From: Liolophura sinensis
Taxonomy: Eukaryota > Mollusca > Polyplacophora > Chitonida > Chitonidae
Assembly: GCF_032854445.1 (NCBI RefSeq)
Contig: NC_088295.1
Location: 684,501-748,500 of the forward strand
Direction of reading: 5' to 3'
DNA: 64,000 nucleotides
Part shown: positions 24,501-32,019 of the stretch, piece after piece
How positions within the stretch are numbered: position 1 is the stretch's first letter
How the letters are laid out: each line of letters starts with the position of its first letter
Made by a program: the position numbers and the translations under genes
Notes under the pieces: generated by a model
What the model was told of the DNA's origin: nothing
Databases searched by the model: none
Seen by the model: only the letters and a program-made list of their open reading frames with translations

Positions 24501-25937
24501 CTCTGTTATTTCATGGTTCGTACACCAGTTACTGCCGTTTGCTGCTTTGTGTTGCTCTGAGTGTCGGCCACTAGTTCAGGCGACTGTGACTTGACATGGA
24601 CAGGGAATCACATGTATATACTGGTATTGAACACGACAATCTAAGTCTGGCTGATGTGATTCAAAAGCCCTGACAGTCGTTTGTTGGTTCGTACAGCCCG
24701 GACTGTCGCTTGCTGATTCGTACAGCCGTGACTCTCCTTTCCTGGCTCATAAAGCCCTGATTGTCGTTTCCTGGATGATAAAGTAGTGACTGTCCTTTGT
24801 TTCGTACAGTTCTGACTGTTGTTTGTTGGTCCTTAAGCCCTGGCCGTCGTTTCCTGGTTCGTACAGCTCTGACTGTCATTTGCTGGTTCATATAGCTCGG
24901 ACTGTCGTTTGCTGACTCGTATAGCTGGCTCAACTTTGTTAGTTCGGACAGCCCTGACTGTCGTTTTCTGACTCATAAACTCTGTCGTGTCCTGGTTCGT
25001 TAAATTCTGACTGTCGTTTATTGGTTCGGACAGCGCTGACTGTCGTCTCCTGACTCGTATAGCGCTGACTATTGTGTCCTGGTTTGTACAGCCCTGACTT
25101 TCGTTTCACAGCTCGCCAAGTTCTGACTGTCATTTGTTGGTTCGTACAGTTCTGGCTGTCTTTTGATAGCCCAGAAGCCCTGACTGTTGTCCTCTGGATC
25201 GTATGCCCTGACTGGCGTTTCCTGGTTCGTACAGCTCTGACACTTGTTTGTTGTTTTGTACAGCCCTGACTTTAGTTTCATGGCTCATAAACCCTGGTTC
25301 GTAAGCTCTGACTGCCGTTTGCTGGTTCGTTAAGTTCTGAATGTCATTTGTTGGTTCGTACAGGTCTGGCTGTCGTTTGCTGGTTCGTACAGCTCTGCTA
25401 TTTGCTGGTTCGTACATCTGTTACTGCCATTTGCCGCTTTGTATAGCTCTGACTGTCGGTCACTAGTTTAAGCGACTCTGACATGACACAGACAGGGAAT
25501 GACGTGTATATAGGCTACTGGTATTGAACGCTACAATTTGAGTCAAACTTTCTGTCTCTTAAACTGCTGGCCCGCGGCACGAGGCCGGAGCAAATTGTAT
25601 GCAAATGGTACCGTTCTCATGCCACGGGCCGCGTGGCGAGATATCCTCGCCCCGCTTCAATACGAAGACTGCGCAGTTTCATACTATAATATAATATAAT
25701 GCACATATTGACTTACAGTTACAAAGCCATCTCCCGGAGAGGATCACACATAACATTGGCCACCGAGTAAAGCTGGTTGGACGCGGGAGTAAGCAGTATG
25801 CTTTCTTTAAAGAGATTTCCGCCCGTTTCACTCTTGATCCCGGATGCTATATCATCGTACCAGAGACATTTAGAGACGATGCCGAAGCAAACTTTCTTCT
25901 CCGCATATTCTCGAAAGGGACAGTTGAATCAGGGTAA
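9382..25937 (+). CDS. Calpain cysteine protease, 12 exons, 489 residues
   Basis: This is a Ca2+-dependent cytosolic cysteine protease of the papain-like calpain family. Exons: 9382-9525, 11613-11688, 13155-13262, 13547-13700, 16070-16250, 16495-16581, 20467-20552, 21032-21112, 21484-21577, 22386-22479, 22923-23068, 25719-25937. All introns are GT..AG, phases agree at every junction, and the sum is 1470 nt. The catalytic domain spans about residues 18-335: the oxyanion Gln70 and Cys76 lie in FDQGALGDCWF, His241 in GHAYSVTGF and Asn265 in RVRNPWG. The His-Asn spacing of 24 equals that of classical calpains. A C2-like domain III follows (about 345-485, ending near FLLRIFS). No penta-EF-hand domain follows: the frame stops at TAA 25935-25937. 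That stop overlaps a GTAAGG donor-like site, so a further exon is possible. Which calpain subtype this is cannot be told by eye. Confidence 0.9.
9579..9763. repeat. 21-bp minisatellite in calpain intron 1, about 9 copies
   Basis: The unit is cacgatggcctgtgctcatt plus a. It begins some 50 bp after the exon 1 donor. The 21-bp period gives long open frames on both strands that are not coding. Confidence 0.92.
9764..10854. other. Middle of calpain intron 1, nothing recognised
   Basis: Ordinary intronic DNA: no further exon, tandem repeat or recognisable transposon piece is visible here. Confidence 0.4.
10855..11237. repeat. Dispersed duplicate, copy 2 (calpain intron 1)
   Basis: Same orientation as 8530-8905 and clearly homologous throughout, with small indels. 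The copies diverge abruptly after tgttaat at the 3' end. Confidence 0.75.
11283..11572. repeat. 25-bp minisatellite in calpain intron 1, about 11 copies
   Basis: The unit is gtaacagtgtccgtgtggca plus tgaat or taaat. It ends about 40 bp before the exon 2 acceptor. Confidence 0.93.
11613..11688 (+). CDS. Calpain exon 2
   Basis: Acceptor TTTGTGTTTCAG, donor GTAAGT at 11689, phase 1. It encodes residues 49-73 plus the first base of Gly74, including FVVKSSSRFDFDQGAL, which leads straight into the active-site Cys in the next exon and holds Gln70. Confidence 0.92.
12447..12618. repeat. About 58-bp tandem repeat, 3 copies (calpain intron 2)
   Basis: The unit includes gatgagtgtggcagagacat and ends with an aaggaaagacgct-like segment; spacing is about 58-62 bp. 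Confidence 0.85.
12666..12768 (-). repeat. Internally deleted SINE A fragment
   Basis: A tttgattggtgttttacgcc tail is joined to ccgcaggttgctgacagact with the middle missing. Confidence 0.75.
12930..13060. repeat. Short degenerate repeat of acatgtacgtgtacttgtgt
   Basis: Four or five imperfect copies of a roughly 24-bp unit lie shortly before the exon 3 acceptor. Confidence 0.7.
13155..13262 (+). CDS. Calpain exon 3 (active-site Cys)
   Basis: Completes Gly74 and encodes DCWFIAAAATLA and QSFDDGSYAG. Cys76 is the nucleophile. The frame is open across both intron borders (acceptor TTTCATCAG, donor GTAAGT), phase 1 at each end. Confidence 0.95.
13547..13700 (+). CDS. Calpain exon 4
   Basis: Encodes FLFRFWSYGAWRDVVIDDYL and EFWAALLEKAFAK, two of the most conserved calpain blocks (W.YG.W..VV.DD.LP and FW..LLEKAYAK). 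Acceptor TTCTTCACAG, donor GTGAGC, phase 2 at the 3' end. Confidence 0.95.
13701..14985. other. First half of calpain intron 4
   Basis: No gene is visible. A G-rich tract (ggtggtggtggtggcggggg and onward, about 14261-14300) could form a G-quadruplex on the + strand. Otherwise this is ordinary AT-rich sequence. Confidence 0.4.
14986..15995. repeat. 77-bp minisatellite in calpain intron 4, 13 copies
   Basis: The unit runs catgttaccactgtgtttat, tgctgccgagcttcatggta, tagatttgtgacataacttg, then tgacgtcattgccca plus two bases. The period is exactly 77 bp. At the same place in each unit lies TGACGTCA (nine units) or TGCCGTCA (four units). The array ends about 75 bp before exon 5. Confidence 0.97.
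16070..16250 (+). CDS. Calpain exon 5
   Basis: Encodes FYGSYQRLEGGFIHYALLTL and TGGITEVVDL, matching the calpain Y.GSY..L.GG....L.D.TGG..E block, then a helix-rich stretch ending GGAIF. Acceptor TGTCTCAG. The donor is taken as GTAAGA at 16251 rather than the weaker GTGCTA upstream, because it keeps GGAIF and the frame. Confidence 0.92.
16495..16581 (+). CDS. Calpain exon 6 (active-site His)
   Basis: Encodes 29 residues with GLFMGHAYSVTGFQQ; His241 is the catalytic histidine. Phase 0 at both ends (acceptor ATTTCGACAG, donor GTCAGT). Confidence 0.95.
16655..16925. repeat. About 45-bp degenerate repeat, 5-6 copies (intron 6)
   Basis: The repeated text is ccaggcccttcaacgttaat followed by gtaccagttatttacatcat with variants. 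Confidence 0.8.
16942..17215 (+). repeat. Full-length SINE A, + strand (calpain intron 6)
   Basis: This is the clearest forward copy. The tRNA-like head is cctccgtggctcagttggtt with an A-box-like TGGCTCAGTTGG, followed by the conserved body (tggcttcctctctgacc, then cagcagatggtcgtgggttt) and an (AAAT)n tail. It helps define the other copies in this window. Confidence 0.9.
17255..17580 (+). repeat. SINE family B, near full length (calpain intron 6)
   Basis: A second tRNA-headed family: the head is ccgatagcacagttggtaga with a B-box-like GGGTCACACCC, and the middle reads cttggcgttcagcatgaagc. The 3' part matches window bases 1-104. It interrupts the about 40-bp intronic array. Confidence 0.8.
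17581..19560. repeat. About 40-bp satellite in calpain intron 6, with 77-bp dimers
   Basis: The monomers are variants of caccatcccaatacaccagc followed by cacttacataataatg. At about 17877-18190 the array becomes almost exact 77-bp dimers. Minus-strand open frames rich in Tyr, Val and Ser reflect the repeat. Confidence 0.93.
19561..20405. repeat. 23-bp minisatellite in calpain intron 6, about 36 copies
   Basis: The unit is cgttaatataccagtccctt plus act with several variants. A longer composite block of the same text is repeated three times at about 19960-20300. It ends some 60 bp before exon 7. Confidence 0.95.
20467..20552 (+). CDS. Calpain exon 7 (active-site Asn)
   Basis: Encodes VYLLRVRNPWGKGEWRGMWS; Asn265 and the following Trp267 complete the catalytic site. 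Acceptor TTTTCTGCAG, donor GTAAAG, phase 2 at the 3' end. Confidence 0.95.
20583..20838 (-). repeat. SINE A, diverged copy (calpain intron 7)
   Basis: Most of the SINE body is recognisable in reverse (cacccacgaccatccacagg, then agaagccagcatgagcaaaa, then gctgcgctagcgtgctaacc). Confidence 0.85.
21032..21112 (+). CDS. Calpain exon 8
   Basis: Completes Arg of WSDR and encodes WLQRAHFSEEQRRLLNVKGL then RHDGEF, ending in the split Trp codon of the conserved DGEFW motif. Donor GTGCGT. Confidence 0.9.
21217..21368. repeat. About 75-bp tandem duplication (calpain intron 8)
   Basis: Two nearly identical copies of cgaaaaagagcaaaatttta followed by ttttgcttttattttgtggc. Confidence 0.9.
21484..21577 (+). 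CDS. Calpain exon 9
   Basis: Completes the Trp of DGEFW and encodes ISIEDFMENFNQIQMCHLEP D, the end of the catalytic core where calpains read W...DF...F..L.IC.L.PD. Acceptor TTGTTTCAG, donor GTAGGT, phase 0. Confidence 0.93.
21835..22355. repeat. 55-bp minisatellite in calpain intron 9, about 9 copies
   Basis: The unit is taacgttgctgtaccatccg, ccgaacgctagggaacgggg, tgttttaccctctga. It ends 30 bp before exon 10. Confidence 0.94.
22386..22479 (+). CDS. Calpain exon 10 (start of domain III)
   Basis: Encodes DDWKLVSYHDSWTETDPPQT then GCCFSSTNL. The GCC replaces the more usual GGC at the start of the C2-like domain. Acceptor GTGTTTACAG, donor GTACGT, phase 1. Confidence 0.88.
22480..22922. other. 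Calpain intron 10, no repeat recognised
   Basis: A 443-bp intron without tandem arrays or SINE. Nothing else is seen. Confidence 0.5.
22923..23068 (+). CDS. Calpain exon 11 (domain III)
   Basis: Encodes FPNPQFYFLV and TVVISLMEKEVRQSL then INFFLYK, the calpain domain III pattern NPQ......L...T.V.V.L.Q and IGF..Y. Acceptor CTTTTCAG, donor GTACAC, phase 0. Confidence 0.93.
23245..23342. repeat. TTTA/TTGA microsatellite at a SINE tail
   Basis: About 100 bp of (TTTA)n with TCTA and TTGA variants. It is probably an expanded tail of the SINE fragment that follows. Confidence 0.9.
23335..23431 (-). repeat. SINE A fragment (3' half)
   Basis: The match covers tttgactggcgttttaagcc through gaaaccgggcagagcctggg; the tRNA head is missing. 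Confidence 0.85.
23432..24029. other. Unique part of calpain intron 11
   Basis: No gene or repeat is recognised. Confidence 0.4.
24030..25550. repeat. About 28-bp minisatellite in calpain intron 11, duplicated as a block
   Basis: The unit is gttcgtacagctctgactgt then cgtttgctg, with insertions and deletions. The array and its unique trailing segment (cactagtt..ggcgact..gacagggaat) occur twice, with trailing segments at about 24500-24650 and 25410-25550. This is a block duplication of roughly 0.9 kb. Confidence 0.92.
25560..25665. mobile_element. Short GC-rich element related to 1228-1625
   Basis: An isolated GC-rich stretch reads cccgcggcacgaggccggag, then aatggtaccgttctc, then gccgcgtggcgagat. 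The same motifs occur in the palindromic element near the window start. It lies about 55 bp before calpain exon 12. Confidence 0.5.
25719..25937 (+). CDS. Calpain exon 12 (end of domain III) and likely stop
   Basis: Encodes YAFFKEISARFTLDPGCYII then VPETFRDDAEANFLLRIFS, the canonical C-terminal strands of calpain domain III. Acceptor TTGACTTACAG. Read through, the frame ends ESG then TAA (25935-25937). A GTAAGG donor could instead be used at 25934 in phase 2. Confidence 0.85.
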   Translation, partial: LQSHLPERITHNIGHRVKLVGRGSKQYAFFKEISARFTLDPGCYIIVPETFRDDAEANFLLRIFSKGTVESG

Positions 25938-25984
25938 GGGAGACAACCCACTTTTACCTGCCATTTTTCATTTAGTGCTACATG

Positions 25985-26992
25985 GGTAATGTGGCTATTT
26001 GGGGAATATATGATAGTGGCTTACATTAAACTGGTAATAGAGGAGCTATAGAGCGTAGTATTACAGTGGCTTACATAAAACTAGTGATAATGTGGTTATA
26101 CAGAGTTACATTACAGTGACTTACATAAAACTGATGATAGATTGGTTATACAGAATTATATTACAGTGACTTACATAAAACTGGTGATAGAAGGGTTATA
26201 CAGAGTTATATTGCAGTGACTTACATAAAACTGGTGATAGAAGGGTTATACAGAGTTATATTGCAGTGGCTTACATAAAACTGGTGATAGAAGGGTTATA
26301 CAGAGTTATATTGCAGTGGCTTACATAAAAGTGGTGATAGAAGGGCTATACGGAGTTATATTGCAGTGGCTTACATAAAAGTGGTGATAGAAGGGTTATA
26401 CAGAATTATATTACAGTGACTTACATAAAACTGGTGATAGAAGGGTTATACAGAGTTGTATTGCAGTGGCTTACATAAAACTGGTGATAGAAGGGTTATA
26501 CAGAGTTATATTGCAGTGGCTTACATAAAAGTGGTGATAGAAGGGTTATACAGAGTTATATTGCAGTGACTTACATAAAACTGGTGATAGAAGGATTATA
26601 CAGAGTTATATTGCAGTGGCTTACATAAAAGTGGTGATAGAAGGGCTATACGGAGTTATATTGCAGTGGCTTACATAAAAGTGGTGATAGAAGGGCTATA
26701 CGGAGTTATATTGCAGTGGCTTACATAAAAGTGGTGATAGAAGGGTTATACAGAATTATATTACAGTGACTTACATAAAACTGGTGATAGAAGGGTTATA
26801 CACAGTTGTATTGCAGTGGCTTACATAAAACTGGTGATAGAAGGGTTATACACAGTTATATTGCAGTGGCTTACATAAAACTGGTGATAGAAGGGTTATA
26901 CAGAGTTATATTGCAGTGGCTTACATAAAACTGGTGATAGAAGGGTTATACAGAATTATATTGCAGTAACTTACATAAAACTGGTGATAGAG
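25985..26992. repeat. 50-bp satellite, about 20 copies
   Basis: The unit is ttatattgcagtggcttaca, taaaactggtgatagaaggg, ttatacagag with few variants. It abuts the Penelope-like fragment without a spacer. Confidence 0.97.
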
Positions 26993-28095
26993 GGCCTATA
27001 CAAGGAGTTCGATTTGGCGACGTATACTTCTGGCGGCTATAACTGTGATTGTGAATCCTCAGTTTTTACGTACGACAAATGTAAACATGTCCTGACTGGT
27101 GACCTTAATATTGTTAAGAATCATGATCTAAGGAATCTCCTTGTGAGAGGTCCTAAGTATAGAGAAAAGAGAAATATCAACATTCGATCTAACAGAAAAA
27201 TATTATCTCGGCGCTTGAGGAGTATGTTAAAAAATGGTCAAAACGGGAGAAAGTGGATTCTTCGGTACTTAACGATTGGCATGACATTGCCAAAAAGAAG
27301 GTTAGTTTAGCTATACACCATCTAGACATTGATGCTCTACCTAAAGTTAAACAGGTTCTGAAGGATCCCACTGTGCAAGAAACACTCGTTGACCTTCATA
27401 GTAAATTTGTCATTACTGTAGCAGACAAGGCTCCAAATAATGTCATCTTTATTTGCAAGAATTATTATTATCAAATTCTTGCTCAAGAGCTACGTACATC
27501 TACAACGACATCCACGTATTCTGCTACTACATGTACTCTGCAGGAACTATTTAACAAACACAAAACCTTTCCTAAAGAAAGGCGCATAAATATACCTACC
27601 CGTCACACAGAAATACCACAACTTTACTGGATTCTTAAAAGGCATAAATTCCCATACAAGGCTCGATTTATTGCGGGTTCAAGAAGTTGTACCACCAAAC
27701 TCTTGTCAACCCTACTTACGAGAGCGTTACAAGACGTAAAGGCATTTTGGAATAAGTATTGTTGTGTCATAACAAAAAATTCAGGTGTCAACTACATGTG
27801 GATTCTTAACTCCAAACGTGTTACAGGTGTCCACTGCATGTGAAACTCCAAACGTCTTACAGAAGAACTTGATGCTCATATGCATATACCGTACAAAGAC
27901 GTATCCACATGGGATTTCTCTACTCTCTATACTACGATTCCTCACAAAGATCTTATTGAAAAAAATATCGTTGTTAATATTATTAATATTATCGGGGTTA
28001 TGCAGGGTTATAACCAGCAAGCAGTATCCAATAGTTTCGGAATGTTTTTATGTTGTTGTTACAAATCTAAGTCTCATTTCCTAAAGGAGGAATGA
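26990..28095 (+). pseudogene. Broken Penelope-like reverse transcriptase fragment
   Basis: A first block has a Cys-rich motif (YNCDCESS, then CKHVLTGDLNIVKNHDLR and RGPKYRE) in frame 2. After a frameshift near 27195 the rest continues in frame 1: KKWSKREKVDSS, VADKAPNNVIFICKNYY, LYWILKRHKFPYKARFIAGS, CTTKLLSTLL, and after an in-frame TGA (27841-27843) STWDFSTLYTTIPH. These blocks resemble the N-terminal and early RT motifs of Penelope-like elements known to me from cnidarian and lancelet genomes. The TGA falls in an internal tandem duplication (about 27785-27826 and 27827-27862). The catalytic YADD region and any GIY-YIG nuclease are missing, so it is a dead 5' fragment. The clade assignment is from recall. 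Confidence 0.75.
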
Positions 28096-28334
28096 CGGGA
28101 TGTAGAATGTTGCACAGTTTGAGAGAACATGCGGGACGTACGCGTACTTAAGTTCTGCAGCTTCTCTTTGTTTCTGTTAAAATCATAAATGTTTGGATTT
28201 TAGGAAACAAAACTGACCTGAAGATGTGTATCTTTAGTCATAGATATTCGCAATTTAATCCTAAATGCGTAGAAAATCTAAACTCATCAATTTTACTTGT
28301 TTCTGATTTTCCAGAAAAATATAGCCAGAGAATA
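28096..28334. other. Spacer after the Penelope-like fragment
   Basis: No gene is recognised. Confidence 0.4.
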
Positions 28335-28970
28335 TATGCGAACGTGTCAGTCCGTCAGTGTAAGTACAATGTGCCTGTAGCTCTCATAGTTAAGACGTGT
28401 ACCGGTACAAATGAACGTGTCAGTCCCTCAGTGTAAGTACACTGTGCGTGTAGCTCTCATAGTTAAGACGTGTACCGGTACATATGAACGTGTCAGTCCC
28501 TCAGTGTAAGTACACTGTGCGTGTAGCTCTCATAGTTAAGACGTGTACCGGTACAAATGAACGTGTCAGTCCCTCAGTGTAAATACACTGTGCCGGTACA
28601 AACGAACGTGTCAGTCCCTCAGTGTAAGTACACTGTGCGTGTAGCTCTCACAGTTAACACGTGTATTGGTACAAATGAACGTGTCAGTCCCTCAGAGTAA
28701 GTACAATGTGTCTGCAGCTCTCATAGTTAAGACGTGTACCGGTACAAATGAACGTGTCAGTCCCTCAGTGTAAGTACACTGTGCGTGTAGCTCTCATAGT
28801 TAAGACGTGTACCGGTACAAATGAACGTGTCAGTCCCTCAGTGTAAGTACACTGTACGTGTAGCTCTCATAGTTAAGACGTGTAGAGTTACAAATGAGCG
28901 TCAGTCCGTCGATGTAAGTACAATGTGCGTGTAGCTCTCATAGTTAAGACGTGTACCTGTACGAATATTT
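28335..28970. repeat. 73-bp satellite, about 8 copies
   Basis: The unit is gaacgtgtcagtccctcagt, gtaagtacactgtgcgtgta, gctctcatagttaagacgtg, taccggtacaaat. One copy is shortened near 28580. Confidence 0.95.
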
Positions 28971-29189
28971 TCCTCGATACTTTGTCTCTCGGGAGGTGGC
29001 ATATTGCACAGCCTAACGTATATGTAGTAATACTTTGACTATATTCACATCTCAATCGTCATCTCTTACTGGATCAAATGTAACGCATGGACAAAATCGA
29101 GAATGCAAACTAATAAGGTTATATGTATTTATTTAGTTTTCAGCAGAAGCAGGGTATGGTCACAACTTAGTTTGTGGTTGTGCTGTTGT
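28971..29189. other. Short unique spacer
   Basis: Nothing recognised. Confidence 0.4.
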
Positions 29190-30540
29190 GTAAAGGTGGG
29201 ACATACCCGGATTATTTAGCCACAGGTGCCTATCCAAGCTGGGAAACACCCGGATTATTTAGCCGCAAGCGACTTTAAACGCTGGGACACACCCAGATCA
29301 TTTAGCCTCAGGCGCCTTTTAACGCTCTGACAGACCCGGATCATTTAGCCACTGGAGCCTTTAAACGCTGGGACAGACATAGATCATTTAGCCACAGGTG
29401 CCTCTAAACGCTGAGACACACCAGGATGATTTAGCCACAGGCGCCTTTAAGTGGTAGGACAGACCCTGAGAATTTAGCCACAGGTGCCTTTCCATGTTGG
29501 GACACACTCAGGTGATTTAACATCAGGCGCCTTTAAATGGTGGGACAGACCCTGATCATTTAGCCACAAGTGCCTTTAAACGCTGACACAGAGCCTCATC
29601 ATTTAGCCACGGGTACCTTTAAATGCTGGGACAGACCCCGATCAACGGTGGGACAGACCCGGATCATTTAGCCTCAAGTGCCTATCCACGCTAGGACAGA
29701 CAAGGATCATTTAGCCACAGGCGCCTTTCAACGCTAGGACAGGCCCTGATCATTACTCACAGGCGCCTTTCCACCCTGCTCAATCTCGACAAGATGGGAC
29801 AGACCCGGATCATTTAGCCACAGGCACCTTTCAACGCTAGGTCAGACCCTGGTCATTGAGCCACAGGTGCCTTTAAACGCTGGGATAGGCCCGGATCATT
29901 TAATCACAGGCGCCTTTCCACCCTGCTCAATCTCGATAAGATGGGACAGATCCCGATCATTTAGCCACAGGCACCTTTCAACGCTAGGTCAGACCCTGAT
30001 CATTGAGCCACAGGTGCCTTTAAACGCTGGGATAGGCCCGGATCATTTAAGCACAGGCGCCTTTCCACCCTGCTCAATCTCGATAAGATGGGACAGACCC
30101 GGATCATTTAGCCACAGGCGTCTTTAAACGCTGAAACAGACCCGGATCATTGAGCCACAGGTGCCTTTAAACGCTAGGACAGGCCCTGATCATTATTCAC
30201 AGGCGCCTTTCCACCCTGCTTAATCTCGATAAGATGGGACAGACCCGGATCATTTAGCCGCAGGCACCTTTCAACGCTAGGTCAGACCCTGATCAATGAG
30301 CCACAGGTGCCTTTAAACGCTGGGATAGGCCCGGATCATTTAATCACGGGCGCCTTTCCACCCTGCTCAGTCTCAAAAAGGTGGGACAGACCCCGATCAT
30401 TTAGCCACAGGCACCTTTCAACGCTGAAACAGACCCGGATCATTTAGTCACAGGCGCCTTTCCACCCTGCTCAGTCTCAAAAAGGTGGGACAGACCCGGA
30501 TCATTTAGCCACAGGCACCTTTCAACGCTTCCACGCCTTT
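29190..30540. repeat. 43-bp satellite with composite units, about 30 copies
   Basis: The unit is gggacagacccggatcattt, agccacaggcgcctttaaac, gct. From about 29760 a longer composite appears that includes ccaccctgctcaatctcgat, repeated five or six times. Confidence 0.94.
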
Positions 30541-30594
30541 CACACTTGACGCACCTAAGAATGAAAATCTGCAGACATATTATCTCTTTAATAC

Positions 30595-30715
30595 GATTGA
30601 GTATTATCTCCATCAAAATATAGATACATTACTCTGTTAATATATCAAAATATAGAAAAATTACTCTACTAATATATCAAAATATAGATAAATTACTCTT
30701 CTGAATCTTCTATTT
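30595..30715. repeat. 31-bp AT-rich repeat, about 4 copies
   Basis: The repeated text is taatatatcaaaatatagat followed by aaattactct. Confidence 0.85.
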
Positions 30716-30777
30716 CTTTTTGTTTAACAAATTATATATATAGATAGATATATATATATAAATATATATCTATACAT
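30716..30777. repeat. AT/TAGA microsatellite-like tract
   Basis: An imperfect alternation of tata and taga that could form a hairpin. Confidence 0.7.
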
Positions 30778-31175
30778 ACCAGCAATTTCGTTTATGCACA
30801 AATAACATACAAGCAATTTCGTTTATACACAAACAACATACCAGCAATTTCGTTTCAGCACAAACATACCAGCAATTTCGTTTATACACAAACCACGTAT
30901 CATCAATTTCGTTTATACACAAACAACATGCCAGCAATTTCGTTTGTGCACAAACAACATACCAGCAATTTCGTTAATACACAAATTATCAGCAATTTCG
31001 TTTACACACAAACAACATACCAGCAATTTCGTTTATGTACAAACAACGTACCAACAATTTCGTTTATACACATACAACATACCAGCCACTTCGTTTGTGC
31101 ACAAGTAACATAACAACCATTTCGTTTGTGCACAAACAACGTACCTTCTATTTCGTTTATGCACAAATCCTTTCT
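30778..31175. repeat. 31-bp minisatellite, about 13 copies
   Basis: The unit is aacataccagcaatttcgtt then tatacacaaac. Confidence 0.93.
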
Positions 31176-31262
31176 CATTCGTCCACATTAGCTAATACCT
31201 ACAGTATAATAATATTTATTTCTCTATATACAGATGACGCTGTTTGTATTGCTTTTGGTGAC

Positions 31263-31268
31263 AATAAA
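31263..31268 (+). promoter_or_regulatory. AATAAA, possible poly(A) signal for the calpain transcript
   Basis: It lies 29 bp after a CAG acceptor-like site (31231-31233). If exon 12 were spliced to that acceptor, the codon would become GGA followed at once by TGA (31235-31237), giving the same C-terminus and a short last exon. Speculative. Confidence 0.2.
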
Positions 31269-31330
31269 ATGTTGAAATTTGAGTTGTATTAGACGATGTA
31301 CTTAAACGGCTGTGTAAATATTTAACTTCC

Positions 31331-31419
<89 letters not shown>
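31331..31419. repeat. (AT)n microsatellite, about 44 dinucleotides
   Basis: Uninterrupted alternating AT, self-complementary and likely to be length-variable. Confidence 0.98.
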
Positions 31420-31421
<2 letters not shown>

Positions 31422-31505
31422 GCAGATATTTACCATTATTATACGCCCGCAGATATTTACCACTATGCACCGCAGATATTTACTGCTGTGCGCCGCAGAT
31501 ATATT
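31420..31505. repeat. Short tandem repeat around ccgcagatatttacca
   Basis: Three or four copies of about 27 bp next to the AT tract. Confidence 0.85.
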
Positions 31506-31539
31506 TAATTTTAAAGTAAGGTGTCATTATAATTCTAAA

Positions 31540-31850
31540 GACCGCTTCGGTGGCCTAGTGGTTAAAGCGTCTGTCTCCAAGTCGGGAGACCCCAGGATCA
31601 AACCCGGGTCAGGTCATACACAATACTTGTTGCTGCTTCGCTTGGCGCTCAACACTAAAAGGTTAGAGCACGGAAACATGACTGGCTGGTCCGCTAGTAT
31701 AATGTAAGGTTTCATGTTTAGTGCCTTCGGCATGATACTTCAGTGGCGGGAGCATTTTGGCAGCATCTTGCACTCGCCCTGCCACAAGAGGATACTGGTT
31801 CACAGTGTAGTGTCAAAAGTGCACATCCACATAACGATATGCCTATCCTA
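31540..31850 (+). repeat. SINE family B-like copy with tRNA head
   Basis: The head ttcggtggcctagtggttaa has an A-box-like TGGCCTAGTGG and a B-box-like GGATCAAACCC, followed by cttggcgctcaacactaaaa, which aligns with the middle of the 17255-17580 copy. The acceptor stem does not pair as in a functional tRNA, so I do not call a tRNA gene. Confidence 0.7.
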
Positions 31851-32019
31851 GACAAGACCCAAGATAAACACCAAGTGAAACGAATAAATACAGCAAATAC
31901 CTCAGGTACCCCAATCTCCATGCAAGAATATACCAAGACATTGTGTGTCAGGCGTAAAGGTTACACATCCGTAGTTCAGGTCCAAGACATGAACCATGAG
32001 CTTCCCATCAATGCGATGC

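Noticed and set aside
31545-31622. Possible tRNA gene with A- and B-box-like motifs
   Set aside because: The acceptor stem does not pair properly and the sequence continues into a SINE body shared with 17255-17580.
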